The notes beneath the pieces were generated by a model. The model searched no databases. It was not told where the DNA came from and was given only the letters and a program-made list of their open reading frames with translations. From contig NC_061473.1 in the NCBI RefSeq assembly GCF_022581195.2, positions 7,564,001 to 7,628,000 on the forward strand: a DNA stretch of 64,000 nucleotides, in the 5' to 3' direction. The DNA is from Helicoverpa zea (lineage: Eukaryota; Arthropoda; Insecta; Lepidoptera; Noctuidae). Positions within the stretch are counted from its first letter, which is position 1; each line of letters opens with the position of its first letter. Positions 20,785 to 30,600 of the stretch are shown here, piece by piece. Position numbers and translations under genes: made by a program.

Positions 20785-21243
20785 TCTTCTTCTTCCTCCT
20801 GCCTTGTTCCAAATTTTATTTGAGGTCGGCGCAATATGTCATTCTCTTCCAATTTTCCCTGGCACTCGTCATACTGACACTCACTCTCTTCCTATTCATG
20901 ACATCTTTCAAGCAATCCATTCATCTTTTCTTAGGTCATCCTGCTCCTCTCCATCCATCTACATTCATACTTAGCACACTTCGTTGCAAGCGTATCATCC
21001 CTCCTCATTACATGCCCATACCAAGATAACCTTCTACTTCTCATCTTTTCTGTAACTGGCGCTACCTACTTTCAGACTTCCTCTGATGTAATCATTCCTC
21101 ACTTTATCAATTCTTGTAACACTACACATCCACCTCAGCATTCTCATTTCTGTTACATGCACTCGCTTCTCATCCCTCTTTTTTAATGCCCAGCACTCTG
21201 ATCCATAGACAGGTCTTATTAAGGTTGTTTTTGCCCTTCAGTT
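20785..21243 (-). mobile_element. RTE-like LINE C-terminal fragment (antisense)
   Basis: On the minus strand the sequence reads PVYGSECWALKKRDEKRVHV, then MRMLRWMCSVTRIDKVRND and RRLSWYGHVMRRDD. This is the C-terminal region after the RT of RTE-type LINEs, followed by a degenerate GRPKK-like block and an ...AGGAGGAAGAAGAAGATC tail at the left end. Frameshifts are present and the RT core is missing. Confidence 0.65.
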
Positions 21244-21254
21244 TGAAGGGCATC

Positions 21255-21470
21255 CAGTGCCGGATTTATATTTTTAATGAGTGTAGGCTACTTTATTTCC
21301 GTTGCCCCATGCATGTGCAAACCTTACAAATGATAATATTCCATATTTGTAGTAAATTCGACCAAGGGGACCATTTTTTTTACTTTTATCTTCTGAAATC
21401 TGACGCCCCTGTGACGCTGCCGCCTCTAGGCCGTGGCCTATACGGCCTACAACTCATAAATCCAGAACTG
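21255..21470. mobile_element. 216-bp hAT-type MITE
   Basis: The ends CAGTGCCGGATTTAT and ATAAATCCAGAACTG form a 15-bp inverted repeat with two mismatches. The flanks AGGGCATC and GGTGCATC are a probable diverged 8-bp target duplication. It is non-coding. It sits inside the RTE scrap and the surrounding TIR element. Confidence 0.6.
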
Positions 21471-22164
21471 GGTGCATCCGCGGGTCACAGATAGTGCTAG
21501 TCACTTGTCGCCACTTCATCCATCCAGAATTGATCCGATGCGTAACGTCCATATCCATCTCACCGGCAAAGTTGATCAACTGACCAAAATTGACGCAACC
21601 AGTCAAGAAAAAGAAAATAATTTTCTTTTTCTTGACTGTTCTTGCTCGATCCTTTCCTCTTACTCTCACAACAAAGAAATAATAATTATTTGAACCATTT
21701 CATCGTCCACCTGCTCAGAGGTTGCCTACCTCTACCCTTCCTCTACCAACTATAATTTTGAAGCGTCGCTTGCTGCATCTCTTGTGCGGCTTACCAAAAA
21801 ATTATGGACCGTGTCGCTCAGTTCCGCCTAGTGCAGTCGCACCTTTACTAACAATACCATTTTTAATAATATCTGAATCAACATTTGAATTCTATTCTAT
21901 TTTTGTATATGGCAATCCGTGTCGATGTCAACTTCGACGATTCTGCCAATGACAAGTGAAATGAGAAGCAAGAAGTGCTTACAATTAAAAAAATAAATAA
22001 AAAAAAATATATATATATTGATTTAAGATGGTGCTGTGGCCGATCTTGTGTAACTTAATGTGTTAGTAGGACGACACTGAAACAAACAGAAATACATTTA
22101 CATATATAAAAACAACAACAAAATGTTAGTAACACATAACATAAAATATATACCACAACCATAC

Positions 22165-22194
22165 AAACTGTGGCCTAAATATAGGCCACAGTTT
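22165..22194 (-). repeat. Perfect stem-loop at the LINE ORF2 stop codon
   Basis: AAACTGTGGCCTA (22165-22177) and TAGGCCACAGTTT (22182-22194) pair perfectly over 13 bp with an AATA loop. In the LINE transcript the hairpin begins within the ORF2 stop codon (22193-22195). It could be a 3'-end recognition structure for the reverse transcriptase, but no function is shown. Confidence 0.75.
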
Positions 22195-25100
22195 ATAATT
22201 TAATATTGTTTTGATTAATAAACATCAACAGCATCTGGAGCAGTTCTGGACAGGAGTGGGATAGGAGGGAACGGAAATTAGTCGGGAGAGGGATTTTAAG
22301 TTTTTGGAGACGACCATATAAATCAAAGGATGAGTTGATAGGACAGTCAAAAAATATATGGTCCAGGGTACCTTCATCCAGACCACACTCGCAGAGGGAT
22401 GAATCCTGCACCCGAATTTTGCGCAGAAAGACCGGTGTACAGCAGTGACCTAACCGTATTCTGCACAGGACTGAGATTACCCGTTTAGGGTATTTTTTGA
22501 AATTGGAAAACCACGGTTTTGGTTTTACAACCGGTTGAATGGCGAAATAAGAGCTACCCTTCTTTTTGCCTGAGATGTTCCACCATTCCTGCCACGAGGT
22601 CTCAAGACTCAATTTGGGGAGGTTTAGCAGGTCATGCCCTTGAAGGGAGAAGTGTACAAGGTCAGCGGACTCAGATGAACACGCATCTTTGGCCAATGCA
22701 TCGGCACATTCATTGCCCGCTATACCGCAGTGGCTAGGGATCCAGACTAAGTGTACTTCTTTCTCTTGCCTAGTGCAGGAGAAAAGGGACTTTTTAATAT
22801 CCAGGACAATAGGACAGTGGAGTTTAGTTCTAAAGGGATTCTGGGATAGGGCTTGGAGACAGCTAAGGGAGTCAGTAAATATAACTCCATAGCTAATCTC
22901 ATGGGACTCTATAAAACGACAAGCTTCCAATAGTGCCACACACTCGCCTGTAAATACTGAAGACTCCTTCGGACATCTGAATTTCAAAATTATTTTAGAG
23001 TTCTGATAGTAAACCGCGGCTCCAGTACAGCCACCATTTGATTTGGAAGCATCCGTGAAGAACTTTTGAAACCCAATCCATCGTTCACCCAAAACCGCAT
23101 TAAAGGCCGAATTTGCAGACGGGGAGTTTTTGGATATGCCAATGTTATAAAATATTTTAGGGGTGAAGCAAAGTACTTCATAAGGGTAATTAAATAGAGG
23201 AAGTCTGGGATGTGGAGCAATGGGGGATTCTAAATTTTGAAAAAACCGATATGCTTTTAGGAATAGGGGAATTTCTTTGTGTTCCCAATATTTGGAGCTG
23301 TGACAAAGAGTGTCAAGCTCTCTGAGTTTTGGGATGAGGGGGTGAGATGACTTGGGTATAACCCTGGATAGGAAACGGGAAGCGAGGTACTGACGTCTTA
23401 GGGCTAGGGGGGGTTCAGCGCATTCGACCTGCAAGGCGTTAATAGGCGAAGACTTCATGCAACCTGAGATGATTCGAAGGCATTGAGACTGAATCCTATC
23501 TAAACCGGCCAAGGCACCTTTGTTGCTTGGAATCACCAGGTGTGACCCATAGTCCAGGATACTACGGACTAAGGCGTTGTAGACCAGTTTCATAGTGAAG
23601 GGGTGGGCCCCCCACCAGACACCAGAGAGAGCTTTCAAGATGGAGATTGCTCTTTCGCATCTTTTGATCAAGTAATTAAAGTGGTGAATCCCGGATAATT
23701 TTGAGTCTAAGAAAACGCCTAAAAATTTTGTTTTGTTGCCTATGGGGATATCTTGTCCTTGAATGTTAACTGAGACCTGAGGGATCAGTAGTTTTCGGGA
23801 AAAAATCACTACCGAGCTTTTTGGGGCGGATAACGAGAGACCATGGTCCAAAAGCCATGTGTGCAGAGAGTCCAGGGAGAGACAGAGAGATGAGGCAGCG
23901 TCCGTAATAGATGGATTTACTACATACAACACTAGATCGTCAGCGTACTGTAAAAGGTGGCAGTCAGAATTAAGGCAGGAGCCAATGTCTGCTGTATACA
24001 GGTTGTATAGTAGAGGGCTTAGAACTGAGCCTTGGGGAAGGCCCTTCCACGTCTGTCTCACCTCAAATACCTCCCCCTGCACTCTGAGCATCAAAGAGCG
24101 AGACATGAGGAGTGCGCATATACATTGTACCATCTTACCCGGAATCCTCAGCTGTTGCAATTTTTGCCTGAGAACAGGAAGAAGGACGCTGTCGTATGCG
24201 GAAGAGATGTCAAGGAAAGTGGCTACAGCGGATTCATTTTTGGAAAAGGCTGTACGGATATCAGTAACCAAAATTGCCACACTGTCCATGGTGCTAAGCC
24301 CCTTTCTAAAGCCAAACTGACTACTCGGCAGTAGATCCCTAGACTCCACCAACCACTCAAGTCTGTTTTTAATTAAATGTTCCAATATCTTGGCCAACAC
24401 TGAGGACAAAGCAATTGGTCTAAGGCCATTCGGATCATCAGCAGTCTTGCCGGGCTTCAAAAGGGGAATTACTATCTGAGCTTTCCACTGTTCAGGAACC
24501 CAACCAAATTGATAGCAATAATTTATTATTCCTAAAAAATATTTTTTTGCTTCAAAACCAAAATGAACTGCAAATGAGTACGGTATGCCGTCTATGCCAG
24601 GGGCGGAATCCCTAACATGACGTAATACCGCATCAAGTTCCTCCAACGAAAATGGTTCATTCATAGGATCATCCACAATATTTACAGACGGGAGCAGAAG
24701 TTCTGAGGAAGAAGGAACATAGGCTGGAGCAATTTTGTCGAAAAAGGATTCAGCAGTTTTTCTCGAGATAGGGGAAGAGATAGATGGGGAGCAGCCTCGC
24801 CTGAAACGATTAATGCTCTTCCAAACTGCTGAAATGGGAGTGGAAGGGGATAGAGAAGTGCAAAACTTAACCCAACCGCGACGTTTCTTCTTGCGAAGAA
24901 GCCGCCGAGATTGAGCTAACACTCGTCTGTACCGTATAAGATTGTCGCTATTCATCGCATCATTGTACTGTTTTTCGGTCTCTTTTCTTTCTTTAATAAC
25001 CGATGTGCATTCTTGATCCCACCACGGGGGTGACGGGATTTTATTTCTGGCACAGTTACGCAACGGAAATGTAGAGTCTGCGCTTGAGGTAATGGCCGAG

Positions 25101-25870
25101 ATAAAGCCATCGTAACAGCTCTTAGCATGGCAGTGACCAGAAGAATCTTGGAAACTTGAAGTTAAATTTGGAAGCACACTAATTTTCTCCTCCAGTAAAG
25201 ATGCAAACCTCGACCAATCAGGTTTGGACAAGTTGTACTTCAATAGTGGAGGAGACGTTTTCTCTAAATAAGTTTTATTAATTAAAGTTACAACAATGGG
25301 GTAATGGTCGCTACCATGCGTCAGAGTAGTACATTCCCAATGAATTGATGCCGCCAACTCTACTGAACAGAATGTGAGGTCTACACAACTCTTTTGCTGT
25401 CCTGGAAGGGATCTACGAGTAGGACTACCATCATTTAAGATGCAAAGGTCTAAATCATCCCAACGATTGGAGCCCCATCTAAAGTGGTGACAGTTGAAAT
25501 CACCCATGACGAGCACAGGTCCCACTATGTTATTCAAAATGTCCCTAATGGTGGTTAAAAACCTACGCTGAGGATGGGAAATATACACTGATAAAACAGT
25601 GATACCCTCAATTTTACACGCAACTATATTCATATCACCATCCAGAACCGGAAGAGTCAAGGTGGAAAGGGGAACACGATTATTAACAAGGAGAGCCGCA
25701 CATCTGAGAATATTAAATAGTGGCATATTAAAACTGAGACTCGGGGTGAGCCAAGTCTCAGCTACAGAGCAAGCCAGAGGCTTGAATTTGTTGAGGAGGA
25801 ATATGAGGTCGTGCTTTTTATGCCACACGCTCCTCACATTCCATTGAAGGAATACTTGGCGAGGCGCCAT
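22193..25870 (-). CDS. LINE ORF2: endonuclease, reverse transcriptase, RNase H (1225 aa)
   Basis: The start ATG at 25870 lies 53 bp inside the end of ORF1 in a different frame. The apurinic-type endonuclease (about residues 5-230) is complete: FLQWNVRSV, AETWLT, VLVMGDFNCHHFRW, SCVDLTFCS and HGSDHYPIVV supply its Asn, Glu, Asp and His residues. The RT (about 430-700) has ATFLDISSAYDSV, GLPQGSVLSPLLYNLY and the catalytic YADD at about residue 642. The RNase H (about 935-1070) has FFTDAS, TGECVALLEA, IFTDSLSCLQAL and ALAKDA, so all four acidic sites are visible. A Cys/His-rich segment (CECGLDEGTLDHIFFDC) follows near the end. The protein nicks target DNA and copies the element RNA there. No frameshift or stop is present. 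Confidence 0.9.
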   Translation of the reverse strand: MAPRQVFLQWNVRSVWHKKHDLIFLLNKFKPLACSVAETWLTPSLSFNMPLFNILRCAALLVNNRVPLSTLTLPVLDGDMNIVACKIEGITVLSVYISHPQRRFLTTIRDILNNIVGPVLVMGDFNCHHFRWGSNRWDDLDLCILNDGSPTRRSLPGQQKSCVDLTFCSVELAASIHWECTTLTHGSDHYPIVVTLINKTYLEKTSPPLLKYNLSKPDWSRFASLLEEKISVLPNLTSSFQDSSGHCHAKSCYDGFISAITSSADSTFPLRNCARNKIPSPPWWDQECTSVIKERKETEKQYNDAMNSDNLIRYRRVLAQSRRLLRKKKRRGWVKFCTSLSPSTPISAVWKSINRFRRGCSPSISSPISRKTAESFFDKIAPAYVPSSSELLLPSVNIVDDPMNEPFSLEELDAVLRHVRDSAPGIDGIPYSFAVHFGFEAKKYFLGIINYCYQFGWVPEQWKAQIVIPLLKPGKTADDPNGLRPIALSSVLAKILEHLIKNRLEWLVESRDLLPSSQFGFRKGLSTMDSVAILVTDIRTAFSKNESAVATFLDISSAYDSVLLPVLRQKLQQLRIPGKMVQCICALLMSRSLMLRVQGEVFEVRQTWKGLPQGSVLSPLLYNLYTADIGSCLNSDCHLLQYADDLVLYVVNPSITDAASSLCLSLDSLHTWLLDHGLSLSAPKSSVVIFSRKLLIPQVSVNIQGQDIPIGNKTKFLGVFLDSKLSGIHHFNYLIKRCERAISILKALSGVWWGAHPFTMKLVYNALVRSILDYGSHLVIPSNKGALAGLDRIQSQCLRIISGCMKSSPINALQVECAEPPLALRRQYLASRFLSRVIPKSSHPLIPKLRELDTLCHSSKYWEHKEIPLFLKAYRFFQNLESPIAPHPRLPLFNYPYEVLCFTPKIFYNIGISKNSPSANSAFNAVLGERWIGFQKFFTDASKSNGGCTGAAVYYQNSKIILKFRCPKESSVFTGECVALLEACRFIESHEISYGVIFTDSLSCLQALSQNPFRTKLHCPIVLDIKKSLFSCTRQEKEVHLVWIPSHCGIAGNECADALAKDACSSESADLVHFSLQGHDLLNLPKLSLETSWQEWWNISGKKKGSSYFAIQPVVKPKPWFSNFKKYPKRVISVLCRIRLGHCCTPVFLRKIRVQDSSLCECGLDEGTLDHIFFDCPINSSFDLYGRLQKLKIPLPTNFRSLLSHSCPELLQMLLMFINQNNIKL

Positions 25871-27191
25871 TTCTAATATTTAATAAAAGGTTAGTTAGTT
25901 GGTAGGCAACGTTGGACGGTAATTGGGTATTATTGGTGGATAGAATTGTAGATAGAAGTTTAATAAGAATATCTATTATTGAGGAAACATTATTATCAAT
26001 GAATGGGTTATTCAGAGCGCAGCCATCAGGCTGTGAAGGTGCAGGGGAGTTAATAATCTGCTGATGGGCAGCTTTATCATAAGAGGGAGATAGAGGGGCA
26101 TGGGTCTTTGGCTTAAGGAAAACAGTTTTGCGGTATGACTGAGTGGGGGCGGGAATAGCTTTTGCAGCATTAGCATAATTGCGAGAAGGAAGTGGGACAG
26201 ATTTGCTAGCTTCAGCATATGAAAGGGACTTCTCAGCCATAACCGTCTTAATGGCCTTCTGTCTACCCAACTCCGGGCATGATTTGCTATTTGCAAAATG
26301 ATTCCCTGAGCAGAGCACACAGAATGCCTCCGCCTCAGAAGTGCTGCAACCATCACCAGGGTGATCATGGCCGCACTTACTGCAGCGAGGCTTGGACCGA
26401 CACACTAGTTCCACATGACCAAACCTGCAGCACTTACGGCACTGGATGGTGGGATAAACATATTGCTGAACTGGAAGGGAGGTGTAACAGCAAAATACTC
26501 TTTGAGGTAATACTTGGCCATCAAATGTAAGTACACATGTCTCTGTTGCCTTGAATTCAGTCACCCCATCAATAACTACTTTCCTGTTTATGCGACGAAC
26601 TTTCAGGATTTCACCACAACCTGAAGGGACCTGTAAGTACTTTTGGACTTCCTCTTCATTTAAATCAGTGGGAACACCAGTCACAACTCCCATCCGAGTT
26701 ATATTAAAAGTGGGGATAGAGGCAACATAGCGGTTCTTGTGTAAAATGCTGTTGATAATGAATGAGTTTGCATCCTGAGGGGATTTGAACTCTACAGATA
26801 CACGGTTCCTACCAACTTTTTTAACACCATCTCGGACAACGTTAGTAATGCTATGTTTTTGTAGGAATATTCCGAATGTAACAGGATGAAGAGAGGTACC
26901 GGCGTTAGGCTGGGGCTCCAATCGAGAGACATGAACGATAAAAGGTGCCTTATCAGTAGCAGAGTACCTGCTGCGGCCAACTAGGTTTCTTTGTTGTTTG
27001 GATGGCGGGGTTGACACGCCAATGTTGGCATCATCTCCGGAACGTTTTCTGGTATTCGAGGTTGATGGGGTCTGGGAGTCCGCGATGCTGCAAGCAACAT
27101 CAGCGAGTTGGGATAGCGGATAGTTCGGGGAAAGTGGAGCATATGCAGAGATGTCGGGAGGATCGGGATCGGGGGGTTTATTTTGATCCAT
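25818..27191 (-). CDS. LINE ORF1: gag-like protein with three CCHC knuckles (457 aa)
   Basis: The start chosen is the ATG at 27191 (MDQNKPPDPDPPDIS). The codons further upstream lack another ATG. The N-terminal 90 residues are Pro/Ser-rich and probably disordered. A globular part follows (FIVHVSRLEPQ to VLTFDGQVLP), resembling the RNA-binding region of I-type ORF1. Three zinc knuckles span about residues 248-306: CRKCCRFGHVELVC, CSKCGHDHPGDGC and CVLCSGNHFANSKSC. The C-terminus is Ser/Pro/Ala-rich. The protein would coat the element RNA. ORF2 starts before this frame ends, so ORF2 is probably made by reinitiation. Confidence 0.85.
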   Translation of the reverse strand: MDQNKPPDPDPPDISAYAPLSPNYPLSQLADVACSIADSQTPSTSNTRKRSGDDANIGVSTPPSKQQRNLVGRSRYSATDKAPFIVHVSRLEPQPNAGTSLHPVTFGIFLQKHSITNVVRDGVKKVGRNRVSVEFKSPQDANSFIINSILHKNRYVASIPTFNITRMGVVTGVPTDLNEEEVQKYLQVPSGCGEILKVRRINRKVVIDGVTEFKATETCVLTFDGQVLPQRVFCCYTSLPVQQYVYPTIQCRKCCRFGHVELVCRSKPRCSKCGHDHPGDGCSTSEAEAFCVLCSGNHFANSKSCPELGRQKAIKTVMAEKSLSYAEASKSVPLPSRNYANAAKAIPAPTQSYRKTVFLKPKTHAPLSPSYDKAAHQQIINSPAPSQPDGCALNNPFIDNNVSSIIDILIKLLSTILSTNNTQLPSNVAYQLTNLLLNIRNGASPSIPSMECEERVA

Positions 27192-27688
27192 TATGCTTGT
27201 AAAAAAGTTGTTAGTTACCGAAATAACAGTACACCACTGGAGACAAACACAAGGACAACACACAAACACAAAACTAAGTCACAAAAGTTCACCAAAACAC
27301 TTAAAACAGCTGAAAATTCTAGGCACACGTGCTAACCAAAGACACTCTGTGGCGAGAATCCAACATTTGAAATAGAATTCAAATAATTTGTGTAGCTGAA
27401 ATACATGTCAAAATGAAAAGTTGACATTTTACGAAATGTCAAGTGCCATCAAGTCAACTGTCTACCATATGTCAATGAAACAAAACTTTATTCACAATTT
27501 CACATTCACATTGCCTGGCTGTACGTTTGTCAAAAGGAAAACATCTTAAACTAAAATTATGAACTAGTCCTTGTACTACATAAAATACAATAAATACACG
27601 AAAAATAAATCATACGTCGCTAAGCCCCTAACAGAGCAACACGTCTAAACATTTTAAACAGTATTTGTTCGGCGATATCTTTTTAAAA

Positions 27689-30600
27689 ATGTCGCAAGCC
27701 CGCTTCGCATCGTGTATTCCTTTGCCTATAGAACAGAAGAACTTGGTGAACGTAATAGAAAAAGCGAAGGACTGGGCTTTAATGCACGGAGTGGCGATGC
27801 GAGACAAGAAACACTTCAATAAAGATGTGATCCAGGTACGAACATATGTTGAATTTTCTATGCTCATAGTGACTTGCGTATCTTCAGAGGTTCCTTCTCA
27901 ATTAAGCTTATCTAAAATTGTACGTTGCGGCGCTGAGCGTAGGCCCAAGCCTAACTGGCCGTTTTAGATATCAATAGAAGGATGTGTTCAGCAGTAAACA
28001 TCGTATGGCAATTTATTCTTTTTCTTTATTTAAAAAAAGATTCTTTCAAAACTGAGCAGAACTTCAGATCATGTTTTTATAGATTTTAAATTAAGGGGCT
28101 TAACATGTTTGTGTGCCATAAACAATACGCACACACCTAATCAAGCAAATCAGATAATAATGAATAAGTTAAAAAATATGCATCATCATAAACTGAAAGA
28201 TAGTTTATCAAAAGATTTTAATAATGGTCAGAATTTACTAACCGTCTTCGAAAAAAGGGAAGTTCTCAGTTTAACTTACATGTATGTGTTTATGCATGAT
28301 TATCTCACATTTGGCTGAAGTAATTTGCATGCAGTTTTCAGCATAATATTTTTCAGACTTAGTAACAGGTTTAACGTAATACATATTATTGAAATCAGTT
28401 TAATTTTTTTAGTATAAAGTTTATTGTGGTTCTGAAATTACTAAAGAAAGATTTTAATTATTGAATCTTACTCTTTGTTCCTAGGTCGCACCATTTGTGT
28501 TGTTGCCTTCACCGTTCCCAAAGTGCGAGTTTGAGAAGGCTGTGGAACTACAACCAGTGTTGAACGAACTAATGCATAAGGTAAGTTTTTTTTAACAATT
28601 CTATCTGATATCCAAGTAAAACTTTATATCACTTGATAGCGTTTTCAATTAATATGTCAAATTGTGTTGCAAATCGATGCGAGTTAAAAACATATAAAAA
28701 GTATATTGAAATTCGTGTGAAATGATTTTGTCTCTGCCTTGTTCTTCTCTTGGCTTGGCAGATGATGTTGATAATGATGATGATGTTTATGACGATATAG
28801 GTGGCGCATAACGATGAGTTCTTGGAGCATACACTGCAGAATGCACTGCAAGTGGACGAGTTTACAAGGAGCCTTTATGACATTTGGGTCAAAGTGCGAA
28901 ACGAGGGAATCACTCAGGTATACGTCATTATTGATTTAAATAAACGGAATGTGAGTGTTTCTTACAGAAGAACTCATATATAAAATTCTTATGTTGCAAT
29001 GTTAGTTACCTGACTTTTCCGAAATGGATTTTCTGATTTTTACCAAATATATGCATGTTAAGTAGGTCTGAAAATCTGCTTCTGGCTATTCATACCCCTA
29101 AATGCACTAAATATTACATAGAAATAATTTATATGGCAAAACAATGTTTGCCGGGTCAGCTCGTAAAATATAATTTTAGATACTATGGCATCTCATCTCA
29201 ACAAAAGCAGTAATTTTATTCTACAGTTATGTATGTCTATTCATGGATTCCACAGCGGAAAAATTCTCAGGGTTTTTAATTGTATATTATGAACAAATAT
29301 TTTTGTGCTTATAACCCCAATCAATTTTTCTGAGAGTTTACTTATTTCATTATGAAACAAAATAATGCAAATAATGACTTCTGGAATTAGTTGTTTTCTT
29401 GAACTGTAGGTATGTACCTACAGCAACTTTAGAATAAAAAGTTCCAAATATAAAAACATTAACCTAAAAATCTTAGGCATTAATGGAAGTAAAAAATACT
29501 TGTATAATACAGGTAATCTCATCCGTTTAAAACTAACAAAAGTACCTACTTTGTGACGGTTCCACGCGAATTATAATTACAAATCTCGATGCAGTAAAAT
29601 AGCTTCTAAATATAATTGATTATACACACATGAACGTTGCTTTATTCGTTTGAATGGTTTCTAAAAGATTTTTAACTCTTTTGCAGTTTTATTAAAATTC
29701 ACACAGCATTTTTCTCTGTAACCACACTCACATTCCGTTTTTTAAAAACGTTTGTAAAAGCGATTTTTACTTCAAAAAGGAACTGAAAATTTTGCAAAAC
29801 CCTTTTTATTATTGTATATTATATTGTGGTAAAGTAAAGATCGATTTTGCATAACACAACTAAATATGAATAAGTCATCATCATTATATAATTTGTCATT
29901 ACCCGTGGGCGTTCGAACATCATGTAAAATGTGCAATGTGGCGTAGCCGATATCATTAGGCATGCTGCGGTCGGACATCATGCTGGAATCCAGATGCCCC
30001 CACACGGAGAACCAGTGTGCTAAACACACACCATACTGCTCCTGGAAGCAGGTGGAAATCAACAGCATCGCTTCAGGGTTCGGGCACCTGGGACCCGTTT
30101 CCAGAGAAATTCAGAGGTAGAGGATCGTAGAGATCGTTCTTGTTGAGTCGCATTCACACATTTTTAGTACTAGCCGAAAATTGCACCAAATTTGTATTTT
30201 AGTATGTAGGCCAGCTGAGACCGTGATATGACAGTGATCCGGATTTTGAAGGCCTTAGAAACCTGGATAACTATTTACAGTTTGTGCCAATTAACTTTGC
30301 ATTTCTTAAGTTAGCCATTTGACCTCTTGCGCATATTCTCGTACAAATCTTGTCAAGAAGCTCAGCTTATCCTGTGGCTAGCTTCAGGAATGCAAAGTTC
30401 ATATGCGTGAACTGTACTATAAAAAATGCGGTCCTTAACTAGCTCGCATAGATTTAGCATAGTCGCTGGTCGCTGCTAGCCGGTGGTTGGGATATATAAG
30501 ATTAGTCTTGTATTAAAATACTTACACATTTCATTCAAGTGTAAATTTGATAGGCAAAACCCATATTTTTCCAAACCTAGTAAGTCACGTCAGAGTCTAG

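Larger units (their letters stand above)
20726..21847. mobile_element. 1.1-kb TIR element containing two other repeats
   Basis: TAAAGGTGCGACTGCACTAG at 20726 faces CTAGTGCAGTCGCACCTTTA ending at 21847, a 20-bp perfect inverted repeat. Similarity continues inward (gcggaactg / cagttccgc). The interior holds an antisense RTE-like LINE piece (20785-21243) and a 216-bp hAT-type MITE (21255-21470). No transposase of its own is present. Confidence 0.75.
22165..27370 (-). mobile_element. Apparently full-length I/Jockey-type LINE with two intact ORFs
   Basis: Two overlapping ORFs lie on the minus strand: ORF1 27191-25818 (gag-like) and ORF2 25870-22193 (endonuclease-RT-RNase H). Both are free of stops. 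The 5' leader extends to somewhere near 27340-27380 and the 3' end lies below 22165; neither boundary nor a target duplication could be fixed. The RNase H domain and the three CCHC knuckles place it in the I/R1/Jockey assemblage. Intact frames suggest a young copy. Its 5' end faces the glutathione synthetase start codon, some 320 bp away. Confidence 0.8.

Noticed and set aside
25599..27375. Plus-strand frames opposite the LINE ORFs
   Set aside because: They are short, have no domains and lie antisense to strongly conserved ORF1/ORF2 coding sequence.
29772..30068. Minus-strand open frame of 98 codons
   Set aside because: It is the shadow of GSS exon 4a and its upstream intron on the other strand. 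The plus-strand reading has family conservation and splice phases.
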